Source of the DNA: an uncultured Eubacterium sp.
GTDB lineage: Bacteria; Bacillota; Clostridia; Lachnospirales; Lachnospiraceae
Reading direction: 5' to 3'
DNA length: 64,000 nt
NCBI GenBank assembly: GCA_910584245.1
Contig: CAJTZF010000003.1
Location: 148,306 to 212,305 of the forward strand
This document shows, piece by piece, positions 8,649-15,837 of the stretch. How positions within the stretch are numbered: the stretch's first letter is position 1; the number at the start of each line of letters is the position of its first letter. Both the position numbers and the translations under genes were made by a program. Below the pieces are notes generated by a model, which had not been told where the DNA came from, did no database searches, and saw nothing but the letters and a program-made list of their open reading frames with translations.

Positions 8649-10202
8649 ATGGGAAGACTGATTCGTGATATATTAGAAGACAGTGCAAAGAATTTCGCAC
8701 CTATTAAGGCCGTAAAGTGGCTGAAAAAGAAGGAAATCTTTGAGAGAAGCTACCAGGAGCTTATGGACAACGTTGTGGCAATAAGAAAGGGGCTGTTAGC
8801 AGAAGGGTTCCAGGGAAAACACATCGCCCTCATTGGAACCAGCTCTGTGGAGTGGATTGAAAGCTATCTAAGTATTATTACCGGAAATACTGTTGCCGTA
8901 CCTCTTGACGCAGGTCTCCCGGGTGAAGACCTGATCGAGCTGATTAACCGCTCCGATTCCGAAGCGCTCTTTCTAAGCCCTAAAAACAAGGCGCTTCTAG
9001 ACGGGATTTTAGACGGGTGTCCAAACCTTAACAAAATCTGGATACTGCAAGAGGAAGAACTGGAGTTTACACATAAAAAGATTGCATCCCTGTCAGCGCT
9101 TATGGCAGCCGGAAGGGATCATGGGGATTCAGACAGACCGGCCCCAGACGATATAGCAACCATTATTTTTACATCCGGAACGACAGGAAAAAGCAAAGGA
9201 GTTATGCTGACACAAAACAACCTGGCATCTAACGTGATTTCCGTTGCGTACACGACAGAGCCCGGAAGTATATTGCTCAGTGTGCTTCCGGTCCATCATG
9301 CTTATTGTCTGGTAATGGACTGGCTCAAAGGATTTTCTTTGGGCACGACGGTATGTATTAATGATTCTCTTCTTCATATGGTAAAAAACATGGGAATATT
9401 CAAGCCGGATGTGATGCTTATGGTTCCGATGATGATCGAGACTATTTATAAAAGGCTCGCCAGTGTAGATCCGTCTATTCCAAAAAAGGCCGTAGCACAT
9501 AATGTATTCGGAGGCAACCTTAAAATTATATTTACGGGAGGCGCCCACCTGGACCCCTACTATATTGAACAATTTGCTGAATACGGGGTGGAAGTCCTTG
9601 AGGGATACGGCATGTCGGAGTGTTCACCGGTAATTAGTTCGAATACGCCGGAAGTCCACAAGGCAGGTTCGATCGGAAAACCACTCCCCAATGCGGAGAT
9701 TACATTTGAAAATGGAGAAATTTTAGTAAAGGGCAGCAGTGTTATGAAGGGATATTACAAAATGCCGGAGGAGACTGCGGAAACATTAAAAGACGGCTGG
9801 CTTCACACGGGAGATAAGGGATATGTGGACGATGACGGATTCCTATTTATCAATGGCCGCGTAAAGAACCTGATTATCCTTTCAAATGGAGAAAATATTT
9901 CCCCCGAGGAAATTGAAAATAAGTTAGCGCTGGACGCGCTGGTAGGTGAAGTAATTGTAACAGGGGAGGACAATGGACTTACGGCAAGAATTTATCCAGA
10001 TCCGGAAGTTGCCGCCGCCAAAGGACTGGACCGGGAGGCCATACAGGCAGCACTGCAAGCATTTTTGGATCATTACAACAAAAACCAGCCTACTTACCGC
10101 CGAATTACGGGGCTTGTCGTTAGGAAAAATCCATTTATAAGGAATTCGACAAAGAAAATTAAGCGACAGGAAGCTTTGATTGACGAGCCTCTCTCCCTAT
10201 AA
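8649..10202 (+). CDS. AMP-forming acyl/acid ligase (ANL superfamily)
   Basis: A 517-residue adenylating enzyme that should activate a carboxylic acid as acyl-AMP and load it on the neighbouring ACP or on CoA. The nucleotide-binding motif IIFTSGTTGKSKGVML lies around residues 172-187. Further motifs are EGYGMSECSP, the adenine-binding Asp in LHTGDKGYVDDDGF, and the hinge GRVKNLIILSNGENISPEEI. The C-terminal lysine region is RNSTKKIKR. The A8-type sequence resembles long-chain acyl-CoA synthetases more than amino-acid adenylation domains, which suggests a fatty or other simple acid substrate (inference). It is spaced 4 nt from the ACP gene and overlaps the convergent regulator by 6 nt. Confidence 0.85.
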   Translation: MGRLIRDILEDSAKNFAPIKAVKWLKKKEIFERSYQELMDNVVAIRKGLLAEGFQGKHIALIGTSSVEWIESYLSIITGNTVAVPLDAGLPGEDLIELINRSDSEALFLSPKNKALLDGILDGCPNLNKIWILQEEELEFTHKKIASLSALMAAGRDHGDSDRPAPDDIATIIFTSGTTGKSKGVMLTQNNLASNVISVAYTTEPGSILLSVLPVHHAYCLVMDWLKGFSLGTTVCINDSLLHMVKNMGIFKPDVMLMVPMMIETIYKRLASVDPSIPKKAVAHNVFGGNLKIIFTGGAHLDPYYIEQFAEYGVEVLEGYGMSECSPVISSNTPEVHKAGSIGKPLPNAEITFENGEILVKGSSVMKGYYKMPEETAETLKDGWLHTGDKGYVDDDGFLFINGRVKNLIILSNGENISPEEIENKLALDALVGEVIVTGEDNGLTARIYPDPEVAAAKGLDREAIQAALQAFLDHYNKNQPTYRRITGLVVRKNPFIRNSTKKIKRQEALIDEPLSL

Positions 10203-10775
10203 TATGAAGGGGAGCGTGCCGGATATAAATGCCTGCGTCAGAATGTCGGCGATTGTCTCAGGAGGAACTTGAAAATTATCCTTTACCCATTTGTGCAGCA
10301 CGCCAATAGTGCTGCCGATGGTGCAGGCGATCATATAGGACCTCTCCTCCTTATCATGGTGGGAAGGCGTCGTGTTCTTCGTCACTTCTTTGACATAGTG
10401 GTGGAACATAGTCACTACTTTCTCAAAGAATGCATCTCCTCTCGGACTGCGGAGAAGATTGGCTAAAAAGGGATTTGTCAACGTATATTCACAAATTGTT
10501 AAATAATATGATTTACACATATCCCAATCATTTTTTGGATGAAACGTATTCATGAGAGAAAATATATCCTCTATCGTTTTGTCTTCAATGGCAGTTACAA
10601 GGGCTGGAATATTTTCATAGTGATTGTAAAATGTACTTCGCACGATTCCAGCTCTTTTTATTACATCCGACACCGTTATTTTATCTAATTCCTTTTCTTT
10701 CAAAATCAGAAAAAATGCATCATAGATAGCCTCATCGGCTATACAGTATCTCTCGTCCTGTACTTCATTCAGCAT
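10197..10775 (-). CDS. TetR/AcrR-family transcriptional regulator
   Basis: A 192-residue one-component regulator. The N-terminal helix-turn-helix is KITVSDVIKRAGIVRSTFYN with the typical FYNHYENIPALV helix after it. The C-terminal half is a ligand-binding helical bundle with a TetR_C-like FISG end. A longer frame exists, but AAGGAGGA precedes the ATG at 10775 and the promoter at 10827-10855 lies inside the would-be extension, so 10775 is the start. Its 3' end overlaps the acyl ligase by 6 nt in convergent orientation. Control of the hydrolase-to-ligase cluster is plausible but unproved, since no palindromic operator was recognised. Confidence 0.85.
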   Translation of the reverse strand: MLNEVQDERYCIADEAIYDAFFLILKEKELDKITVSDVIKRAGIVRSTFYNHYENIPALVTAIEDKTIEDIFSLMNTFHPKNDWDMCKSYYLTICEYTLTNPFLANLLRSPRGDAFFEKVVTMFHHYVKEVTKNTTPSHHDKEERSYMIACTIGSTIGVLHKWVKDNFQVPPETIADILTQAFISGTLPFIL

Positions 10776-10826
10776 ATTGTCCTCCTTACTTCCCTTATAA
10801 CAATACAATTTTCCCGGCCTGCTTCC

Positions 10827-10855
10827 ATTATAATCCATCTGCTCCAGAAAGGCAA
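10827..10855 (-). promoter_or_regulatory. Promoter of the TetR-family gene
   Basis: TTGCCT, 17-nt spacer, TATAAT on the minus strand; predicted transcript start near 10820, about 45 nt before the ATG at 10775. Confidence 0.7.
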
Positions 10856-10876
10856 TGAGCTTTATACAGATCATAC

Positions 10877-10906
10877 TTGCGGAGAAGGGCAACAATGTGG
10901 TAAAAT
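10877..10906 (+). promoter_or_regulatory. Promoter of the membrane GGDEF gene
   Basis: TTGCGG, 18-nt spacer, TAAAAT with a TG extension just upstream of the -10 box. It lies 21 nt from the divergent TetR promoter. Confidence 0.55.
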
Positions 10907-10946
10907 CAACTTAAAAAGGACTGTAACCTTGGGGAGGCGAAAGAAG

Positions 10947-12029
10947 TTGATCCGTTATATACAGGAGATCATTTTAGGAAAACGGGCCATCACTGCCCGC
11001 ATGAGATACGAAATAGCGAGAGTCGGCGTGTGGTTTATCCACACCGTACTGCTTGTTTTATTTATTTGCATCGGGTGTACTCCCCTTGCCATTTTTAACT
11101 GCTTCAGCATTTTATTTTATGCGATTATTGCTGAAATCCTTATTGTAAAAGAAAAATATGAAGCCACCTTTGCAAGCGCTTATGTGGAGATTATACTGCA
11201 CTCTCTTTTTGCATGCATTATAATGGGATGGGGATTCGGATTTGAATTGTATAACATCGGACTGATTTATATTGCTTTTTACTTTTCATATATCTCTACC
11301 AGTATACAAAAAAAGATTCTCGTTCCTGCCATATTAGGCGGCGTCAGCCTGGCGCTAACGTTTGTCATGAGGCTGTACGCATATTTCCACAGCCCGGTGT
11401 ACACGGGGGATTCGGAAAGCTTTTCCCTCTTCTTATCGTGTATGAATATAGCGGTATCCGCGGTTATGATTATGTTTTTTGCCGCTCTTCACTCCATCGA
11501 AATCCGCAGAAAGGAATATGAGCTGCTGACTATCAACGCGGAACTGGATGAAATTGCACACTTTGACGCGCTGACAAAGTTGAGAAACCGGCACAGCATG
11601 GAACAAGAGCTGCACGCGATACTCGACCAAAACGAGGGGGAGCATTGCTTTATCATGGGGGATATTGACGATTTTAAGCTGTTTAATGACACATACGGAC
11701 ACGCCTGCGGCGATTATGTACTGAAAATGGTCGCCGATATATTCTTAAAAAATATGGAGGAAAAACATATCGCCTGCCGCTGGGGCGGTGAGGAAATACT
11801 GATCCTCGTAAATGGAAATATGGAATATTCCCGCATTATCGCAGAAAAAATCCGCTACGAAATTGACCATATGGACAGTGTTTACCAGAACCAGCCGCTA
11901 CATATCACGATGACCTTTGGCATCGCCCCCTGCGTTTTTAACCAGTCCTTTGAAAAATGCATCCGTATGGCGGACACACGGCTCTACAAGGGGAAACAGG
12001 GCGGAAAAAACTGCATCGTAAGCGAGTAA
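10947..12029 (+). CDS. Membrane diguanylate cyclase (GGDEF)
   Basis: About 360 residues. The first 190 or so form roughly six hydrophobic segments, and the C-terminal 165 residues are a GGDEF domain. The active-site loop reads WGGEEI, the usual catalytic variant. The substrate-region motif DALTKLRNRHSM and DIDDFKLFNDTYGHACGD are intact, so cyclic-di-GMP synthesis is expected. No RxxD inhibitory site is obvious at the usual place. A TTG at 10929 would be in frame, but GGGGAGG sits 9 nt before the TTG at 10947, so that codon is chosen. It is convergent with the C_GCAxxG_C_C gene. The sensed signal is unknown. Confidence 0.85.
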   Translation: MIRYIQEIILGKRAITARMRYEIARVGVWFIHTVLLVLFICIGCTPLAIFNCFSILFYAIIAEILIVKEKYEATFASAYVEIILHSLFACIIMGWGFGFELYNIGLIYIAFYFSYISTSIQKKILVPAILGGVSLALTFVMRLYAYFHSPVYTGDSESFSLFLSCMNIAVSAVMIMFFAALHSIEIRRKEYELLTINAELDEIAHFDALTKLRNRHSMEQELHAILDQNEGEHCFIMGDIDDFKLFNDTYGHACGDYVLKMVADIFLKNMEEKHIACRWGGEEILILVNGNMEYSRIIAEKIRYEIDHMDSVYQNQPLHITMTFGIAPCVFNQSFEKCIRMADTRLYKGKQGGKNCIVSE

Positions 12030-12047
12030 GCCGGCGCGCATGGCTTA
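12027..12047. terminator. Small hairpin containing both convergent stop codons
   Basis: TAAGCC and GGCTTA form a 6-bp stem around a 9-nt loop. The stop of the GGDEF gene and the stop of the opposing gene both lie in the stem. No T-tract follows, so termination is only possible, not shown. Confidence 0.3.
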
Positions 12048-12548
12048 ACGGTTCTCTTCCGCTTCCTTTTCATGAATGAATTCCTCCAGTATTTCCGTCG
12101 CCATCCCGATCAATTCCTTACATGGGCGTTTTTTGTAATACTCTTTTGTCCTGGCCTCCGGAACAGGGGCCTCTTCCTTTGTCGAAAGTCCCAGCAATTC
12201 CCGGCACACGATGGAACCGTTTTGCTGTTCAAACCGGTGCGCCAATTCCTGTATCCTGCTGTACAGCTCCGCTTTGTGCGGCCCGGTTTCCGGTCCGGAA
12301 TATCCGTATAAAAGCCCCGCAATCAAAAACATTCCGCTGACACAACCGCATACCTCGCGCAGACGTCCCATACCGCCGCCGAAGGCGGAACCCATACACA
12401 TAATTTCCTTTCTGTTTTCTTTCGGTATTAAATCCTCAAACGCCATAAGCACCGATTGTGTGCAATTATATCCCTTCAAAAAATTATCCATAGCAGCTTC
12501 TTTTCTGCTGCCTGAGACCTGGTCTGTCTTGTTTTCCTTCTCACTCAA
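12045..12548 (-). CDS. C_GCAxxG_C_C family redox-type protein
   Basis: A 167-residue cytosolic protein with the spaced cysteine pattern of this clostridial family. The first Cys is in GYNCTQSV, followed by the glycine-rich SAFGGGMGR, then REVCGCVSG, and a last Cys in the PCKELIG tail. The function of the family is not established; metal or redox chemistry is usually assumed. The start is a TTG at 12546-12548 with AAGGAGG 9 nt upstream. It follows the Ter-locus HAD gene by 17 nt on the same strand, so it is probably the last gene of that transcript. Confidence 0.75.
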   Translation of the reverse strand: MSEKENKTDQVSGSRKEAAMDNFLKGYNCTQSVLMAFEDLIPKENRKEIMCMGSAFGGGMGRLREVCGCVSGMFLIAGLLYGYSGPETGPHKAELYSRIQELAHRFEQQNGSIVCRELLGLSTKEEAPVPEARTKEYYKKRPCKELIGMATEILEEFIHEKEAEENR

Positions 12549-12565
12549 GGCATGTACCTCCTTTT

Positions 12566-13339
12566 CTAATTTTCGTTTTGTCCCTCATCCATCCATTCCC
12601 TCACATGCTCCAGCACAAACTCCGCGAATATCCCTCTTTTCTCCATCACCAGGGCGCGTTCCGGCAATCCGGCGGCTGCCCGCAGTCCATCAGGTGCGAT
12701 TGGGACGTCCGCGCATTGCAGCATAGGAATGTCAAATTCGCTGTCCCCCGCGGCAATAACGCGCGAAGCCCCCAGCCTTTCCCGCAGACGCCGGACCGCA
12801 AGTCCTTTGTTCATCGGCTTCGGCACAACATACACCTTCACCCCATTTTGCATTACATCCACCAAGGACCGGTCCAGTCCCGCCGACAGCCGTTTCACCG
12901 TCTCCTGTGGCCGGCCGCTTTTTGTAAAGAGAAACAAACGTCTTATGTTCCGCACCTCAAAATTTACATCCTCGTCTGCGCCAAGCATTTCTTCCGCTAA
13001 CGACAGCTCCTTCTGGCACCCTTCCACAAGGCGCAGCGAATCCTCGTACCACTCACCGCTCTCCTGTCCGTCAACCAGAAGCACTCCGCCATTACACACA
13101 AGTGCATATGGCGGAGTCCCGGTCCCTAATTGTATCCTGTTATATTGTTCAACGGTCCTCGTCGTTGTCGGCACAAAAAGTACGCGCCCGCATATATCCG
13201 CCAGAAGCTCTTCTGTCCTGCGGGTAATAAAGGAAACCGGTCTTCCCTCATAAATCTCTACGCACTTCTTATCCGGGCCGATATCACGTCTGTACGAGTA
13301 AATCATCGTGTTGTCTAAATCCGTATGAAATACAATCAT
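12566..13339 (-). CDS. HAD-family hydrolase of the Ter locus
   Basis: A 257-residue HAD phosphatase. The nucleophile motif is FHTDLDNTMIYSYRRD at the N-terminus, followed by an inserted Cof-type cap (residues about 70-170). The acidic motif GDSEFDIPML lies near residue 205. HAD enzymes of this kind are recurrent members of TerD/StiP biosynthetic gene neighbourhoods (established for the family context by comparative genomics). The longer frame beginning at 13417 is rejected because it would overlap terD; the ATG at 13339 lies 5 nt after the terD stop. The likely role is removal of phosphate from a small metabolite made by the PRTase/StiP genes upstream (inference). Confidence 0.8.
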   Translation of the reverse strand: MIVFHTDLDNTMIYSYRRDIGPDKKCVEIYEGRPVSFITRRTEELLADICGRVLFVPTTTRTVEQYNRIQLGTGTPPYALVCNGGVLLVDGQESGEWYEDSLRLVEGCQKELSLAEEMLGADEDVNFEVRNIRRLFLFTKSGRPQETVKRLSAGLDRSLVDVMQNGVKVYVVPKPMNKGLAVRRLRERLGASRVIAAGDSEFDIPMLQCADVPIAPDGLRAAAGLPERALVMEKRGIFAEFVLEHVREWMDEGQNEN

Positions 13340-13344
13340 GACTA

Positions 13345-13935
13345 CTATACGTACCGGTTGGCAAGCTGCCCAAGCCCCGGATCCATCGTCGCCTGACCGA
13401 TTGCGTTGAATTTCCACTCTCCATTATAGCGGTAGATCTCACCAAAAATCATCGCGGTCATGTTATCATAATTCTCAGATAAATTGTATCTGCACATTTC
13501 GTTGTTGTTGCGGGCATCCACAAGCCGGATAAACGCATTCTGGATCATGCCGAAATGCTGATTTCTTTTCACGGCATCGTAAATATTCACAACGATAACA
13601 ATCTTATCGTATTCCTGTGGGATATTTGCCAGATCAACGACAATTTGCTCATCATCGCCCTCACCGGCGCCCGTCAGATTATCCCCCATATGGATAACGG
13701 TATCCGTGCGATGTCTCAGATTTCCAAAGTAGATAAGATCCGATTTATCCATAAGTTTTCCGTTCCGCAGCAACAGAGCCGATGCGTCACAGTCAATCGG
13801 CTGCGGCTTTGGCGCAAAAAATCCGGCTTTTTTCCTTGGTGCCTCGTCCCACCCCAATCCGACAATCACTCTGGATAGTCCTGCATTTTCTTTAGACAGA
13901 CTAACTTTCTGCCCCTTTTGTAAACTAACAGACAT
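13345..13935 (-). CDS. TerD-family protein (second copy)
   Basis: A 196-residue TerD-domain protein, a cytosolic beta-sandwich that binds calcium in characterised members. N-terminal VSLQKGQKVSLSKENAG and the core motif [15 protein letters not shown] are typical. The calcium-loop sequence DCDASALLL differs from DLDAAAFLL of its neighbour, and the segment after GLGWDE is shorter. The C-terminus WKFNAIGQATMDPGLG matches the family. The start at 13935 is set by GGAGG 7 nt upstream; the longer frame has no ribosome site. It lies 78 nt after the other terD. Confidence 0.9.
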   Translation of the reverse strand: MSVSLQKGQKVSLSKENAGLSRVIVGLGWDEAPRKKAGFFAPKPQPIDCDASALLLRNGKLMDKSDLIYFGNLRHRTDTVIHMGDNLTGAGEGDDEQIVVDLANIPQEYDKIVIVVNIYDAVKRNQHFGMIQNAFIRLVDARNNNEMCRYNLSENYDNMTAMIFGEIYRYNGEWKFNAIGQATMDPGLGQLANRYV

Positions 13936-14013
13936 AATAACCTCCATTTCTATATTGTGAACATCGTCCACTTTCGCTTTGTACTGACTGCCGCTGCTTG
14001 AACGGCACATTAC

Positions 14014-14595
14014 TCAGCTCGCATCAATTCCATAGTGGCCGCACAGCGCGGCAAGCCCGCCCTGGAATCCGCTTCCGATCGCATTAAATTTCCATTCTCC
14101 GTTATTCTTATACATCTCTCCAACGACGACGGCCGTCTCGATCGAGAAATCCTCGCCAAGGTCATACCGGATCAGCTCCGTCCCCGTCGACTCGTCTACG
14201 ATACGGATATATGCGTTAGAAACCTGCCCAAAATTCTGCCTTCTCGTCTCTGCATCGTAAATAGTGACGGTAAAGGCGATCTTTGAAATGTCTCCCGGAA
14301 TTTTCCCCAGGTCGATCAAAATCTGCTCGTCGTCGCCCTCTCCCTCGCCGGTCAGGTTATCGCCCATGTGCTTCACTGACTCGCTGGTGTGTACCAGGTT
14401 CCCATAGAAAATAAACTCCTTCTCGGTCGGACATTTACCATTTTCCCCAAGCAAAAATGCAGCCGCATCCAGATCGAAATCCGATCCGGAATCAAAAGCG
14501 TTTACATCCCATCCCAGTCCAACCATCACATTTTTCAGTCCTGGGTTTCCCTTTGTCAAGTCTACCTTCTGTCCCTTTGTTAAACTAATTGGCAT
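14014..14595 (-). CDS. TerD-family protein (first copy)
   Basis: A 193-residue TerD-domain protein close to the canonical TerD/TerE length and sequence. Features are [25 protein letters not shown], the acidic [16 protein letters not shown], and [15 protein letters not shown]. Calcium-liganding acidic residues are kept. TerD proteins act with TelA and YceG-type proteins in chemical or phage stress responses and tellurite tolerance in other bacteria. No terC, terB or terZ is present in this window. Probably co-transcribed with telA 25 nt upstream. Confidence 0.93.
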   Translation of the reverse strand: MPISLTKGQKVDLTKGNPGLKNVMVGLGWDVNAFDSGSDFDLDAAAFLLGENGKCPTEKEFIFYGNLVHTSESVKHMGDNLTGEGEGDDEQILIDLGKIPGDISKIAFTVTIYDAETRRQNFGQVSNAYIRIVDESTGTELIRYDLGEDFSIETAVVVGEMYKNNGEWKFNAIGSGFQGGLAALCGHYGIDAS

Positions 14596-14620
14596 AATAT
14601 TTTACCTCCTTAATATATAA

Positions 14621-15769
14621 TTAATTTCTTTTATCTGGCACATGATATGATTGTTCAAACTCGGCCTTAATTCTCTCCAGCCTTGCCTGATCCTCAACCC
14701 GCTTCTTCCTTGCGTTTTGCTGGATCTGCTGTGTCTCATTGATGCCATTCATAATCGTTCTCCACGTCGTCTCCAATGTCTCAACCTTAATGGAGCTGCC
14801 CGATGCAAGCTGCGCCGTCAGTTTAGATGCCTCGACTGTATTGGAAGCGTTCCGTATGAGCATTTCATTCGTCTTTTCATCCAACGCCGACATCGCCTCT
14901 GCCTGGATTCTCTGACGCTTGAGCATAACCGCCTGGGCAAGCGCCTGTTTAAATACGGGCAGTGTAATAATAAAAGCAGAATTAATCTTGCGCACAAGGT
15001 TCATATTGCTAAATTCCATCGTCTTAATCATCGGAATCGACTGCATAGCGACATTTTCTGCGGTCCTCAGATCCTGCGTCCTCTGCTCTAGCATCATAAG
15101 AGCCTGCTGTAGCGACTGCAGCTCAAACTGGATCGAATGGTCCCCCGTCGCGTCCATATCCGCCTGCCGCTTCGCAATGTATTGTTCAAGCTCACGGCAT
15201 CCCTGCTCCCCGGCCAAAATATATTTGACCAGATCATGATAATAATTTACATTGGCATCGAACATCTCGTCCAATTTCCGGTTCGACTGCTTAATCTCGG
15301 ATTCATACTGTTTGAGCTGGACGTAAATCTTGTCGACTTCCTCGCCCATCGTATGGTATTTCGCCAAAATTTTTTCCAGCTTCTTTTTCAGATTGCCAAA
15401 CAGCTTTTCAAACAATCCCGGATTGTCCTTGATTTCCTCAATATCAAACTTATCCATAATTTTAGCAAGTGTATTGAGCATCTCACTTGAGTCGTCAAGC
15501 TGTGACATATTCATGCTGTTAAGCACGATATCAGACGCTTTTGAAATCTCCTCGGCGGTCTGCGCGCCAAAGGAAACAATACTCTCCAGGTTGTCAACCT
15601 CAATCGTGCTCACAAGCGCATCAACTTCCTGTGAATTTACAAGCTCCTCATTCATCTTCTGCCTGTCCGCGACAATATCGTACTCCGTGACAACCTCAAT
15701 TTCATTTTCAACTGTCGCAGGTACTGTCTCCGGCGCTGACGCCGGCGTTTTTGTAAAATCCAATCCCAT
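14621..15769 (-). CDS. TelA-family toxic anion resistance protein
   Basis: A 382-residue, largely helical and charged protein of the TelA/KlaA type (PF05816). The body from about residue 50 is coiled-coil rich. It carries family segments such as LFGNLKKKLEKILAKYHTMG and MVRKINSAF-like NMNLVRKINSAF. TelA proteins accompany TerD proteins in tellurite and peptide-toxin tolerance loci. A GTG at 15775 is in frame, but GAGAGGA is 8 nt before the ATG at 15769, which is preferred. The initiation region is duplicated 48 nt upstream (see the repeat feature). Confidence 0.9.
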   Translation of the reverse strand: MGLDFTKTPASAPETVPATVENEIEVVTEYDIVADRQKMNEELVNSQEVDALVSTIEVDNLESIVSFGAQTAEEISKASDIVLNSMNMSQLDDSSEMLNTLAKIMDKFDIEEIKDNPGLFEKLFGNLKKKLEKILAKYHTMGEEVDKIYVQLKQYESEIKQSNRKLDEMFDANVNYYHDLVKYILAGEQGCRELEQYIAKRQADMDATGDHSIQFELQSLQQALMMLEQRTQDLRTAENVAMQSIPMIKTMEFSNMNLVRKINSAFIITLPVFKQALAQAVMLKRQRIQAEAMSALDEKTNEMLIRNASNTVEASKLTAQLASGSSIKVETLETTWRTIMNGINETQQIQQNARKKRVEDQARLERIKAEFEQSYHVPDKRN

Positions 15770-15837
15770 AATCACATTCCTCTCTTAAACTATTTTTCCC
15801 GTATTCGGTATGTTTATAATTACGTTCCTCTCTTAAA
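15767..15837 (-). repeat. Duplicated ribosome site and start region before telA
   Basis: Two 23-nt copies (15815-15837 and 15767-15789) match at 20 positions. Each contains TTTAAGAGAGGAA. The downstream copy ends in the telA ATG; the upstream copy has ATA there and overlaps the last codons of the YceG gene. The copies start 48 nt apart. Confidence 0.7.

Noticed and set aside
6908..10202. A classical NRPS cluster
   Set aside because: Each protein has a single domain, the ligase looks acyl-CoA-synthetase-like, and there is no thioesterase module or multidomain protein.
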